A stretch of 64,000 nt of DNA from an uncultured Lachnospiraceae bacterium. GTDB lineage: Bacteria; Bacillota; Clostridia; Lachnospirales; Lachnospiraceae. This document shows positions 25,505-34,738 of the stretch, in pieces. The notes under the pieces were generated by a model. The model was not told the origin of the DNA and made no database searches. It was given only the letters and a program-made list of their open reading frames with translations. Position 1 is the first letter of the stretch; the number at the start of each line of letters is the position of its first letter. Both the position numbers and the translations under genes were made by a program. The stretch is taken from NCBI GenBank assembly GCA_910587155.1, contig CAJULA010000018.1, forward strand, positions 1 to 64,000. The letters are read 5' to 3'.

Positions 25505-26522
25505 TATGAAAATAGCCCGTCAATCGCTCCTCCAGCTCTGCCAGTCTGTAAAAACGCTCTATGTCAACGCTGTTCTCCTTCTGAAGAAGCCGGAATATCC
25601 ATTGCAGCAGACAGATCTGTTCCTGTACCAGTTCCCTGTTTACACTGCTTTCTTTTTCTTTGCAGACAGAAAAACGCTCCGCATGCAAAAACCAGTCCGC
25701 CTGTAAAATCTTTCTTTGCATCAGATAACTGAGATCATATAGAAACGACAGTTTCCATCTGGCAGGCGATTGTTCCGTCAGCCATTCACAGCATTGTATC
25801 ACCGCCTGACCGCCTTTTGCCTTTTGCATATTATTCTGAATCCATCTCACCGAACCCTTTATGGCTGCCTCTTCCCGCAGCCTGCCTGTCATCTTTTCTT
25901 TCTTTTCAAAAGACCTCACACTCAGACATCCCCGGGCCTCCGGCAGATTGCCTGCGTCAAACCAATGGCACATTTCTTCTTTCGTAATCTGTCTGGTCAA
26001 AATCCCTTCAGAATCCATCAAAAATATTTGCCCATCCCTCTGATGGACGGCAAGATAATGATCCATATTCGTATACAGGGCCGGCAGCATCAGATAGCCC
26101 AGCCTTCCCATATCCACCGGACCGACAAGGCATCCCCTTTCCCTGCTCTCTTCCGCGATATAGCAGGCTGCCTCTCTCCCCTCGGTAAAATTCTCCTTCT
26201 TCTGCCTGTATCCCCACAACTGCGCTCCCCGCTCAACCCCGATATTGGGATCACAGAATGTCGTCAATAAACGGCTGAAATCAGGTTCCCTCTGATGCTT
26301 CACCCCAAACGGCACGGATGATGTGAGTTCAAATAATCTGTAATCAATACTGGCATCCTGCACGGTATTCACAAACGCGTATGCGGCGCAGCAGATTTCA
26401 TTTCCACAAAATACAGGATCTTTTCTCATCTGACATTTCTCGCAGTTTTCTCTTATCAATTTTTCCATGCGGGTTTCTGGGAAGCAGGTCGGAAAATAAA
26501 AAGAGTTCATATAGATTCCCAT
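25497..26522 (-). CDS. BtrH-like papain-fold protein (putative acyltransferase) 1
   Basis: A protein of up to 341 residues. A Cys pair (C44/C45) in NEICCAAYAFVN, H155 in DHYLAVHQ and D170 in FLMDSEG fit the Cys-His-Asp layout of BtrH-type papain-fold proteins. In butirosin synthesis BtrH moves an acyl chain from a carrier protein to an amine. The LVGPVDMGRLGY segment is shared in kind with the second such protein at 31295-32128. It is the last gene of the operon and overlaps the AMP-ligase gene. Start codons at 26522, 26510, 26468 and 26426 are all possible, none with a strong ribosome site. A peptidase role is the main alternative. Confidence 0.65.
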   Translation of the reverse strand: MGIYMNSFYFPTCFPETRMEKLIRENCEKCQMRKDPVFCGNEICCAAYAFVNTVQDASIDYRLFELTSSVPFGVKHQREPDFSRLLTTFCDPNIGVERGAQLWGYRQKKENFTEGREAACYIAEESRERGCLVGPVDMGRLGYLMLPALYTNMDHYLAVHQRDGQIFLMDSEGILTRQITKEEMCHWFDAGNLPEARGCLSVRSFEKKEKMTGRLREEAAIKGSVRWIQNNMQKAKGGQAVIQCCEWLTEQSPARWKLSFLYDLSYLMQRKILQADWFLHAERFSVCKEKESSVNRELVQEQICLLQWIFRLLQKENSVDIERFYRLAELEERLTGYFHIV

Positions 26523-27828
26523 ATTCCGGCCAATCCGCCAAGATCTTTCGGATCTCTTTTTCTGCCGTTTTCTCTTTCACCGAAACGCAAATTCCGATTT
26601 TCTCTCCATACAACGGATCCGGTATTCCCATGGCGGCACATTCCACTACGCCATCGGCTGCTTTTACGATATTCTCGATTTCCGCCTCACTGATTCTGCG
26701 TCCCATAACTTTTAATAATCCATTGATGCGACCGTAAAAATAAAGAAAGCCTTCCTCATCCATGGACAGCAAATCCCCGGTGTGATAAATCCGCATACCT
26801 GTCTGCGGATTCTTTTCAAATCCATGTGCTTCCTTCCAATATCCTTCCATGACATTCGGGCCTTCCACAACTAACTCCCCGATATTATCTTGCGGATTTT
26901 TTTTGAGAAGACGCACCTGCACACCATCCAACGGCAGACCGCAGGAACCTGCCATTAGTTTATCTTCACGCCCCGGGGGCATGATGGCAATTCTTTTACA
27001 TTCTGTAGCACCATACATGGGGATCAACTCTACAGACGGAAATAATTCCCGCAGCCGCCTGATCAACTCGACGGGAAGGTACTCCCCGGTAAAGGTGATG
27101 CAGCGCAGATATGGTAACGATACCCGCTCCCAGAAGCCCAGCCGCAAAAGCGCATTGGCCACCGACGGAACAGACGGATAGACGGTAATTTCCCATTGAT
27201 GCAAATACCTGGGAATCATCTGCATCATCCGGGTCTGCACAAGGAATATTTGTGCTCTGCTCCACAACGACAAAAAAATCTGATAAAGCCCATAATCAAA
27301 TTCCAACGGAAGAGCGCACAGGACTTTATCAGATTCTCGATACCCAAGCCTTGCAAGGATACTTTTGCAGCAAAATATAATCTGCTTATGGCAGGCATAT
27401 ACCCCTTTCTTTCTGCCGGCGGAGCCTGACGTATAGAGAATGTAAGCGCCCGCCGATGCAGGTATCCTGGCCCGCTCCCATTGCTCCCCGGCTTCTGCGT
27501 CTGCCGCGTTAACCGTATGCGGATCCAGAAGCAGAGAGGGCGCACAATCTTTCATCCTGTCCGCCGACTCCGCCCTGCCATGTATACCGGAAATCAGGAC
27601 AAATATCATGCCTCCGGCCAGACACGCCAGGATTGCCTCTGTCGTCCTTCCATCGCCACGGTTTCTGATCATCACCCGGTCACCGCTGCGCACCCCGTTT
27701 TGCCTCAGATATGCCAGGAACCCCATGGCACCTTTATGAAGCTGCGCATACGTATACGTTCGTTTTTCATCTGTCAGAATGATCTTTTGTTCTGACAGAT
27801 GCCGCTCAATCAAAGCCTCATACAACAT
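26398..27828 (-). CDS. AMP-dependent acyl/amino-acid ligase (adenylation enzyme)
   Basis: A 476-residue member of the ANL adenylation superfamily. It has the phosphate loop YILYTSGSAGRKKGVYA near residue 130, the MYGATECKR motif, YHTGDLL, the hinge GRINGLLKVMGRRIS and catalytic Lys in GKIDKRKL near the C-terminus. It should activate a carboxylic or amino acid as an acyl-AMP and load it on a thiol, most simply the carrier protein in the same operon. It is free-standing, with no fused carrier or condensation domain. It starts seven bases after the NadE-like gene and overlaps the next gene. The substrate cannot be told from the sequence. Confidence 0.85.
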   Translation of the reverse strand: MLYEALIERHLSEQKIILTDEKRTYTYAQLHKGAMGFLAYLRQNGVRSGDRVMIRNRGDGRTTEAILACLAGGMIFVLISGIHGRAESADRMKDCAPSLLLDPHTVNAADAEAGEQWERARIPASAGAYILYTSGSAGRKKGVYACHKQIIFCCKSILARLGYRESDKVLCALPLEFDYGLYQIFLSLWSRAQIFLVQTRMMQMIPRYLHQWEITVYPSVPSVANALLRLGFWERVSLPYLRCITFTGEYLPVELIRRLRELFPSVELIPMYGATECKRIAIMPPGREDKLMAGSCGLPLDGVQVRLLKKNPQDNIGELVVEGPNVMEGYWKEAHGFEKNPQTGMRIYHTGDLLSMDEEGFLYFYGRINGLLKVMGRRISEAEIENIVKAADGVVECAAMGIPDPLYGEKIGICVSVKEKTAEKEIRKILADWPEYGNLYELFLFSDLLPRNPHGKIDKRKLREMSDEKRSCILWK

Positions 27829-27834
27829 GCGTCA

Positions 27835-28701
27835 TCATTCCTCCGGCTCTGCCATAATTTCCCTGCTCTTATACTTTCGCGCTTTCCTTACAATGGCGTA
27901 TATCCCTTCCACAATCTCCGCACTGACAGCGGCCCTCCCTGCCGCCTCTTCTTCTGACTTTCCGGCCTCATACAGGGAAAGAACCGCATCTACATTTTCC
28001 GGTGTCAGGCTTGCGATCATCCCCTGCACGCGGGCAATCTCTTCCTCCGTAAATTCCCTTGGAGAAAGTATCGGCCCACGATTGACGATCCAGTAGGCAA
28101 GATCCTCCGCATCTGTCTGCCCCTCCCAGAATCCTGCGGATGCCTCCTGTTCCATGACGTCCGTCGCGGTTCCCAGGGCTTTGGCAATCTCCTTTACCTG
28201 CGTCTTATACAGATGTGCCAGCGGTTTGAAATTTGCGAGATTGTCGCCAAAGGTCAGGAAAAAGCCCAGCAGTTTTTCCGTTTTATTCATCGTTCCCGCG
28301 ATCAGAAACCCTTTGTCCTGGTAGCAGGAGATAACTGCCGAACGCAGGGAGCATTTAGCCTTGGCGGGATCCAGCAGCGTATTCAGCCGGAACAGGCCGG
28401 CATCCTCGCTCTGCTCCAAAGCGCCGATCAGAATCCTGTTTATATTTTCCAGATGTATTTCCGACAGGCGGACTCCCAACTCTCCTGCCAGCGCTCTGGC
28501 CTGACGGCAAAACTTTTCCTCCATCTCTGTCTGCAGTACAAGAAAGAGTTTGATCCTTTCCTTTCCCAGAGCTCTGCAGCAAAGTCTTGCCGTCACATCA
28601 GAATCCAGTCCGCCGGAAACCGGGATCACAACCGTTTCATCATCCTGTACATACTTTTTTATAAATTGTTCTATTTTTGCAATCTCAGCATTTATCAGCA
28701 T
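27835..28701 (-). CDS. NAD synthetase-like N-type ATP pyrophosphatase
   Basis: A 288-residue protein with the PP-loop VSGGLDSDV at residues 28-36 and the NadE-like segments GTMNKTEKLLGFFLTFGDN and PLAHLYKTQVKEIA. This fold adenylates a carboxylate and adds ammonia; ordinary NadE makes NAD from its deamido form. It has no glutaminase domain. It overlaps the radical SAM gene by 17 bases and lies in the pathway operon. It may therefore be a recruited amide-forming enzyme rather than the cell's housekeeping NadE. Both readings remain open. The ribosome site is GAGG ten bases upstream. Confidence 0.8.
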   Translation of the reverse strand: MLINAEIAKIEQFIKKYVQDDETVVIPVSGGLDSDVTARLCCRALGKERIKLFLVLQTEMEEKFCRQARALAGELGVRLSEIHLENINRILIGALEQSEDAGLFRLNTLLDPAKAKCSLRSAVISCYQDKGFLIAGTMNKTEKLLGFFLTFGDNLANFKPLAHLYKTQVKEIAKALGTATDVMEQEASAGFWEGQTDAEDLAYWIVNRGPILSPREFTEEEIARVQGMIASLTPENVDAVLSLYEAGKSEEEAAGRAAVSAEIVEGIYAIVRKARKYKSREIMAEPEE

Positions 28702-29857
28702 CCTTAAAACCTCGTATTGTCGTTTTCATGACCGACAGCTCTTCTTCCAGAATCTGAGAATCAATCCCATACATTTCTGCCAGCGCCCGGTAAATGGCCT
28801 CTGTTTTTTCCCATTCTATTCCTTCTGCCTGTTTTTGCAACCCGTCCCGCCACCGCTCCCGGCAGGCGCAGGTATAAGCCATAAGCTGTGCGACATTTGC
28901 AGCGGACGGTTCTTCTCTGTATGCATCAAGCAGACCAAGCACATCCTTTCTGCAGGCCTCGCAGGTATGCGGCGAGACGAAAATATGCGATCTGTCCGCC
29001 CCGAAATAATCTTTATACCAGGAGATCTGTATCTGCTCCAGTATTTTGTCCGGAAATCTGCTAAGAACCTCCGGCAGCGCCCAGAGAGAAACACACCGAT
29101 ACCATCCCTTCTGATACATCACCTCCAGCAAGGTGCCGTGTTTCACATGATAGGGAAACAATACGACACTGTCCGCCCCCTGCATAAATGCCTTTTTTAT
29201 CGAACTGACCGCCTCATTGACAGAAGCCCGCTCACTTAAAAACGGAATACCGACCGCAATGTTGGCTGTCACCTTTGCCCCGGCCTGATGAATCAGATGG
29301 GCTGCCCGTTCAAACGCCGCCGTATCCGTGCCTTTATTAATACAATTTCTTAAAATCCAGTCATCTCCGGACTCATAACCGATTTCCACATACGGTTCCG
29401 CCGACGGCATGGCAGTTCTCAAAAATTCCAGGCCTTTTTCACTGACTGCGTCGGCTCTCGTTTCAATAATAAACCGTCTGGCTTTCACAGCCTTCAGAAT
29501 TGTCTTCAGCTTTTCCCGCAGTGCCTCCGGCACTTCCCTCTCGTCCAGCATACTGCCGCTTGGCGTCAGCAGAAAATCCTCAAACTCCCAGGGAAACCGC
29601 CTGACCAGACTGTGCAGCTCAGCCAGCATCCGCTCCTGCTCTATGACATCGCTGGCCTTGCCATAGTTACACATCGTGCAGCCGCCGCCGGCATCATGCA
29701 TACAACCTCTTGTGAGAAACCACAGATCGCAGAGCAATCCGCCGTTAGCGCGCTCGATCCGGTAATGCGTGCGCTTATCTGGAGGCATCTGAGGGCGCAT
29801 ATCATAAATTTTCTTCGTTATCTTCTTCAAAACCTGATTGTCTTTGCTGATATTCAT
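28685..29857 (-). CDS. Radical SAM enzyme (Elp3/RaSEA-like)
   Basis: About 390 residues. The iron-sulfur motif is C52-x7-C60-x2-C63 within RGCMHDAGGGCTMCNYG, unlike the usual Cx3Cx2C and like that of the Elp3/archaeosine-synthase (TIGR01210-type) group. It also has IETRADAVSE, VEIGYESGDD and a Cys-rich C-terminal region (HTCEACRKD, YTCACRERW) that may bind a second cluster or zinc. It would generate a deoxyadenosyl radical to modify a pathway substrate. The start at 29857 overlaps the carrier-protein gene by 56 bases; a longer frame to 29974 has no support. The substrate is unknown. Confidence 0.78.
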   Translation of the reverse strand: MNISKDNQVLKKITKKIYDMRPQMPPDKRTHYRIERANGGLLCDLWFLTRGCMHDAGGGCTMCNYGKASDVIEQERMLAELHSLVRRFPWEFEDFLLTPSGSMLDEREVPEALREKLKTILKAVKARRFIIETRADAVSEKGLEFLRTAMPSAEPYVEIGYESGDDWILRNCINKGTDTAAFERAAHLIHQAGAKVTANIAVGIPFLSERASVNEAVSSIKKAFMQGADSVVLFPYHVKHGTLLEVMYQKGWYRCVSLWALPEVLSRFPDKILEQIQISWYKDYFGADRSHIFVSPHTCEACRKDVLGLLDAYREEPSAANVAQLMAYTCACRERWRDGLQKQAEGIEWEKTEAIYRALAEMYGIDSQILEEELSVMKTTIRGFKDADKC

Positions 29858-30122
29858 CACGTCCACCGGTTTTCCCGTCCAGATATTCACACAGGCTGCC
29901 AATACTGTAAAACAATTTGGAAAAATCATCTTCCAGAGGGTCAAAACGAATGTGATAGTTGTCTTCCAACGCAACCTGCAAAATTACCATGTCGATGGAA
30001 TCCAGCCCCAAATCATCCCGCAGAAGCAAAGAAGCCTGCATCTTTCCCGCATAGTCCTTCTGCTGCCTGCGCAAGACCTCCCTGATCACCGAAACCGTTT
30101 CATCGAGTATTTGTGTATTCAT
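29802..30122 (-). CDS. Acyl carrier protein
   Basis: A 106-residue carrier protein with the phosphopantetheine site LGLDSIDMVIL (Ser42) and typical helical flanks. It has an extended charged tail after the core. A stand-alone carrier beside an adenylating ligase, a BtrK-like decarboxylase and BtrH-like proteins matches the butirosin logic, where an amino acid is built on carrier BtrI. Its start overlaps the decarboxylase stop by 23 bases. A phosphopantetheinyl transferase is not in the window and must come from elsewhere. Confidence 0.85.
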   Translation of the reverse strand: MNTQILDETVSVIREVLRRQQKDYAGKMQASLLLRDDLGLDSIDMVILQVALEDNYHIRFDPLEDDFSKLFYSIGSLCEYLDGKTGGRDEYQQRQSGFEEDNEENL

Positions 30123-31305
30123 GCTCTTTCCATTCCCATTCCCTTAGTTCCCATTTTTCTCTGTCCTTATTATACAACAAAATCCGCGGCATCTCCATAG
30201 TTAAAAACAAACTGGCCGCTTCCTGCAGAGAATAGGCACCTGCATTATAAAACAGCAGATAGTCTCCCGTCTTGATACAACAGTCTGTATACTCCCTTGC
30301 CAGAATATCACCGGCAGAACAGAGTGAGCCGCAGACTTTGTACCGGCGAAGCCCTCCTCCCCCTTTTCTGGTCACACTTTCCATAAAGGGCTGTCTCTGT
30401 CCGCAAATATTCCCATAATAATTGAGATGGTGGCTGCCTCCCCGCACAAGCAGCAGCTCCCCGCCTGCCCTCTGTTTGCGCGCAAAAACCTGTGTAAGAT
30501 AAAGTCCCGCATTGGCTGCCATCCCCCGACCGCACTCATACACGACCCGGCAGCCTGCAGAGAGTTCTTTGACAAAGGCAAACATACAGTCCGCCGCTTC
30601 CTCAAATTCTTCCACTCTGTCACTGACAAAAAGCGGAACCCCGATACCACCGCCAATCTGCAGCTCTTCAAACAATATCTTTTCCGCTTTCAGGCTCTGA
30701 AGCTGCTCCCGAAGTTTCCCGATATCCCGCCTGACCTGGCCGGGGTAGCTCCGCTGCGTTCCCGCATAATACTGTATGCCTGTAATCCTTACATGTCCGT
30801 ATCTTTTTGCAGACTTCATGCCTTCTTTTATTTCTTCCACATTCATGCCGAACTGATCGCCACTGCTCAGACGCAGCAGGACTTCCACCGGATTTTGGGC
30901 TGCCTTTTGCAGTCCCTTAAGCTGTTGTAAGGAATCAAGGATGATCCTGCCTACCCCCGCCTGGCACGCAAACGCAAGATCCGCATCTGGTTTCCACACG
31001 CCGCTGTAAACGAGACGCTCCGCCGCAATACCATGCGCCAGACAGTAGCGCAGCTCACCGGCCGTAGAAACCTCAATCAAATCCACAGCCTGCGCCGCTG
31101 CCTCTGCCAGATCATAATTTGCTTTTGCACAATAGCACAGCCTGACATGATCGCCCAGATGCCCTTTGATTTCCTCAGCATTTGCAATCATTTGATGCGT
31201 ATCATACAGATACAAAGGAAGACCAAATTGTGTTTCCAACTGTTGGATTTCCTTATAAGCCGGCTTCTCCCCGCATGCCTTATAGTCCATAAATCTATAT
31301 TTCAT
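30100..31305 (-). CDS. PLP-dependent decarboxylase of LysA/BtrK type
   Basis: A 401-residue fold-type III (alanine racemase-like) decarboxylase. K61 in CYCAKANYD binds PLP. QFGM follows near 151, the glycine loop IGGGIGVPLF is at 217-226, ECGRGMAANAGLY lies at 257-269, and the dimer-partner pair C329/D333 is in CGSLCSAGD. Diaminopimelate decarboxylase LysA is the family model. In this operon a BtrK-like role, decarboxylating an amino acid held on the carrier protein, is more likely. The start has GGAAGG ten bases upstream and overlaps the preceding gene by 11 bases. Confidence 0.82.
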   Translation of the reverse strand: MKYRFMDYKACGEKPAYKEIQQLETQFGLPLYLYDTHQMIANAEEIKGHLGDHVRLCYCAKANYDLAEAAAQAVDLIEVSTAGELRYCLAHGIAAERLVYSGVWKPDADLAFACQAGVGRIILDSLQQLKGLQKAAQNPVEVLLRLSSGDQFGMNVEEIKEGMKSAKRYGHVRITGIQYYAGTQRSYPGQVRRDIGKLREQLQSLKAEKILFEELQIGGGIGVPLFVSDRVEEFEEAADCMFAFVKELSAGCRVVYECGRGMAANAGLYLTQVFARKQRAGGELLLVRGGSHHLNYYGNICGQRQPFMESVTRKGGGGLRRYKVCGSLCSAGDILAREYTDCCIKTGDYLLFYNAGAYSLQEAASLFLTMEMPRILLYNKDREKWELREWEWKEHEYTNTR

Positions 31306-32128
31306 CCATGATTTCCTTCCATATCGCCTGTTCGGTCTCCGGAAGCAGGTAAACCTTTTCTTCCTCGACCGCCTTCAGCATCCCGCTCTGCAGTTCCCGC
31401 AGCTTACGATCACTCCCGCCGCTCCCGCCCACCTGTGTGCGCAGTCGAAAGACTTTCTCGGTCTGCTGAATAAAGTTGATCACGCCATACCAGAGGGCAA
31501 TCCTGCTGCTGGACAAATGCACATAGGCATCCAACGATTCTTTCTTTAACGTGGAGTTTTCCGCATTCCCTGTCATTTCCCGGTGAAAAGCCACGCCCAG
31601 ACTCCAGATTTGTTTCAGATCAGCTCCCTGTCCCTGCAGACCGTCGTTTTCACAAAGACTGACGGTAATCCCGTTTTCCACCCTGAAAAATTCTTCCAGC
31701 TCCGCTTCCGTGCAGAGCACGCCCGGAAAGCCGGATGGATCTGTAACCGCATAGACATCCCCTTCTTCCCGGCTGATATAAAAAAAGCGGTTCTCACCAT
31801 GGTAGTACATTATATCCGGTCGTTGCAGTACCGCTGCCCGGGCAACCGGACCATAGACAATGCCGCCCTCCTCCCGCAGTCTTTCCATGGCCGGGAACCG
31901 TCCTGCCGTCAATCTGTTCTCCAGCTTCATCTGTATGGCAATATCGTGGACCGCCCTCTCTGCCCCGACCACCGGGAGATACCAGCCATATCCGTCCGTC
32001 CCATGGCAGAAAGCAAAGCACCGCCTGCCCATGGCATCCAAATGTGTGATTTTTCCGTACCCCTTCTGCAGAAACAGCATTTGCATTGCCGCCTCAAAGG
32101 TATCCATATATTTTCCCACATACTGCAT
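31295..32128 (-). CDS. BtrH-like papain-fold protein 2
   Basis: A 277-residue protein from the ATG at 32128, with TTCAGGTAA just before it; a longer frame would overlap the upstream gene. It shares with protein 1 of this operon the order GGIVYGPVARA, a His in MYYHGENRFF (H110) and an Asp in AVTDPSGF (D130). Cysteines at C37 and C41 are candidate nucleophiles. The family match is weaker than for protein 1, because the N-terminal Cys block is less clear. Two such proteins in one operon suggest two acyl-transfer or hydrolysis steps, or a heterodimer. Confidence 0.55.
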   Translation of the reverse strand: MQYVGKYMDTFEAAMQMLFLQKGYGKITHLDAMGRRCFAFCHGTDGYGWYLPVVGAERAVHDIAIQMKLENRLTAGRFPAMERLREEGGIVYGPVARAAVLQRPDIMYYHGENRFFYISREEGDVYAVTDPSGFPGVLCTEAELEEFFRVENGITVSLCENDGLQGQGADLKQIWSLGVAFHREMTGNAENSTLKKESLDAYVHLSSSRIALWYGVINFIQQTEKVFRLRTQVGGSGGSDRKLRELQSGMLKAVEEEKVYLLPETEQAIWKEIMDEI

Positions 32129-32133
32129 CGCTT

Positions 32134-34707
32134 TTACCTGAACCTGACTCCATACCTCTGCGGATCGCTGCGGAGAGCTTCTTCCCACGTCCGGTCGCTT
32201 CCTTCAAACCGGCACTGAATAAAAGTACAGTGTTCGAAAACCTCTTCGTCGACATTTTTATTGTTACGAAACGTCACCTGAATAAAACAGCACCCTCTGA
32301 AATTGCTGTTTTCCAATTTACAGCCAATAAACTCCGCTTCCTCAATCGTACTGTCCGCCAGGCTGGCCAAAGCCATATCACAGCCCCGGAAAATCGTATA
32401 GTTAAAATTGGACATTCCAAGAAATGCGTTTACAAAGTTACAGTTTTCAAAACAACTGTAGCTGGAAAGCATCTCCGGCCCGTTACAGTTTTCAAATATC
32501 ACATCTGTAAAATGCGCATGCGTCAATTCCGCCTCCCGCAAAATCGTGTCCCTGCAGGATACATATTGCATCACGGACTTTGTCAGGTCAATTTTGCTCA
32601 TATCACTCTTATCCAGCATACAGCATGTCCAGGCGCTCTCCGAGGCATGACAGTCCACGAGATCAGAATTCTGGATATTCACCAGCCGAAACTGTGCTTG
32701 ATACACAATCGCATCTGTCAGAACACAGCTCTCCATATCCACATAGTGAAACAAGGCCTCTGTCAGATTCACACCATTCATAACGCATCCCTGCATGCAT
32801 ACGTTTTTGATAACGGCTTTTCGCAGGTTCGCCTCACGAAACAGCGCCGCATCCATCCGCATATGGGAGAAATGAAGTTCCTCCGCAAACGCTTCGACAA
32901 AGGACGAGGAGGACATATCCAGAGAAAATGTACCATCCATAGCATCCCAGATATCCGGTTTTTCTCTTTCTTTGATTCCTTTTGCATTGACGCTCACCGA
33001 TAAGTCCCTGAAATAATTGGTATAGCAGGCACGGTATCTGGGAGGGATTTCCGCCGCTGACGGTGCGGTAGGTTGAAAACGGACTTCGTGAAGAATGGAT
33101 TTTTCAAAACTGCCATACCGGAAATCATTGTCCGCAATCTCATAAAAATCAACCCCGCTCAGCTTACAGCCGATAAAACGCATGCCGTCAAGCCTGCTTT
33201 TATGAAATTCCACATTGACCACTACCGCGTTTTCAAACGTAGTTCCACGCAGATCATCCTCCACGAATATAGTTCCTGTTACATCCACATATGAACATAT
33301 CATCTCCCTCATCAGACAATTTTTAAACCTGGAATTGCCCAGCGCGCAGTCGCGCATATCCGCATTGTAAAAATTACAGTCCGTGAAACTTGACAGAGCC
33401 AGGTTACTTCCGACCATCTTGATTCTCGCGAATATTACCCCGAAAAACGCAGAGACACGGAAAGAACAGTTTTCAAAGCGGACATAATAAAAATCCACAT
33501 CATACAGTTTCGCCGCGGGATAAAACAGTTCCACTTTGGGAAGCGTAACCAGGCATCTGACTGAACAGTAAAAACGCAGCAGAAAAAACAGATACAAAAC
33601 CGCCCCGTTTTCCTTTTCTTTCTCAGACTGCGTAAGAAATGTAATATCCTGTCTGACCTGTAAGGTATCCCTGTAATCGGACAATGCCTGATAGATATTA
33701 AGGAATGCCTCCATATTCATGTTTCTCTCAATAACCTGCTCATAGCCCTGAATGGCCGGATAAGCCTTCTGATCCCACCTGTTGGCCTGTGCATCGTCCT
33801 GTTCCAATTTCTGGATGATCCAGAGTTTTTCTATGTATCCCGCGGCTATCATAATGCGCTGGCGGGTATCCTGTCCGCTGTGGAAACCGGCGGACTTATC
33901 AAGAAACGCCAAAATAAATTTCTCCCATTCCGAAAAGCGGATGACAAATTTCTCGGTATCAAAGAAACCGGCCGCGCGCTGCGAATTCGCGCCACAAGAG
34001 TCCCCTGTCCCCCTTTCGACTTCCAAAAAAGCTGCCAGGTTTGCCCCCGCTTCCTTTTCATTTACATAATTATCAATAAAGGCCTTCCAGACACCGCCCA
34101 TACCGTTCCATTTCTGCTCCGCCTCCTGATCGAGCCTTTCCAGAATGACCTGTGCGGTCTTCCTGATGGAAGAATCGACATTAATGCATTGATATAGAAA
34201 GCAAATGGAAAAACCAACCATAATGACAACCATCAAAATGCCCGCATATAAAAAAGAATCACTGTTAACGTTTACATTCCGATTCAGAATCCGGCGGCAA
34301 AATACGGTTATAAGGCTTTCCTCATGCCCGTCGTTTCCATTTGCACTCTGATACAGAATCAGATAACAGGACACACCGAGAAACATAACCGTATATCCTA
34401 CGAGCATTTTGACTTTTTCCTGTCTGTATTCGCTGATCACTCTGGCATAATAGCCTTTCTCGTCAACCGTCCGATCCAGTGTATCCTTTAAAAACACATA
34501 GCTTGTTACCAGTGTGCCAAAGACAGCCACCATCGTTGACACGATAACCGGCCATACAAGCTCCCATGAGTCTACACTGTATTCTCCCTTTGTAAAATGG
34601 ATGTGCAATGTTCTCCCAGTCTGTACAACCAGAAACACTGTTGCCACAATACAGAAAGAAACGATCAGAATTTTATAGAGTAATCTTTTGCCTTTTCCTT
34701 TTATCAA
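32134..34707 (-). CDS. Membrane pentapeptide-repeat protein
   Basis: An 857-residue protein with four membrane segments in the first 190 residues (about 12-29, 45-72, 105-120, 155-175) and a helical middle. From about residue 390 to the end are long pentapeptide repeats of A/C-x-F/L type, for example FENCSF, FTDCNFYNADM, FKNCLM and FIGCKL. The repeats form a right-handed beta-helix; some relatives shield cell targets from antibiotics. It uses a TTG start with GAGG nine bases upstream. It is first in the pathway operon, so self-protection or scaffolding at the membrane is possible. Function is inferred from place only. Confidence 0.75.
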   Translation of the reverse strand: MIKGKGKRLLYKILIVSFCIVATVFLVVQTGRTLHIHFTKGEYSVDSWELVWPVIVSTMVAVFGTLVTSYVFLKDTLDRTVDEKGYYARVISEYRQEKVKMLVGYTVMFLGVSCYLILYQSANGNDGHEESLITVFCRRILNRNVNVNSDSFLYAGILMVVIMVGFSICFLYQCINVDSSIRKTAQVILERLDQEAEQKWNGMGGVWKAFIDNYVNEKEAGANLAAFLEVERGTGDSCGANSQRAAGFFDTEKFVIRFSEWEKFILAFLDKSAGFHSGQDTRQRIMIAAGYIEKLWIIQKLEQDDAQANRWDQKAYPAIQGYEQVIERNMNMEAFLNIYQALSDYRDTLQVRQDITFLTQSEKEKENGAVLYLFFLLRFYCSVRCLVTLPKVELFYPAAKLYDVDFYYVRFENCSFRVSAFFGVIFARIKMVGSNLALSSFTDCNFYNADMRDCALGNSRFKNCLMREMICSYVDVTGTIFVEDDLRGTTFENAVVVNVEFHKSRLDGMRFIGCKLSGVDFYEIADNDFRYGSFEKSILHEVRFQPTAPSAAEIPPRYRACYTNYFRDLSVSVNAKGIKEREKPDIWDAMDGTFSLDMSSSSFVEAFAEELHFSHMRMDAALFREANLRKAVIKNVCMQGCVMNGVNLTEALFHYVDMESCVLTDAIVYQAQFRLVNIQNSDLVDCHASESAWTCCMLDKSDMSKIDLTKSVMQYVSCRDTILREAELTHAHFTDVIFENCNGPEMLSSYSCFENCNFVNAFLGMSNFNYTIFRGCDMALASLADSTIEEAEFIGCKLENSNFRGCCFIQVTFRNNKNVDEEVFEHCTFIQCRFEGSDRTWEEALRSDPQRYGVRFR

Positions 34708-34738
34708 ACCACTGTGCCTCAGTACTTCCCATTTTTAT

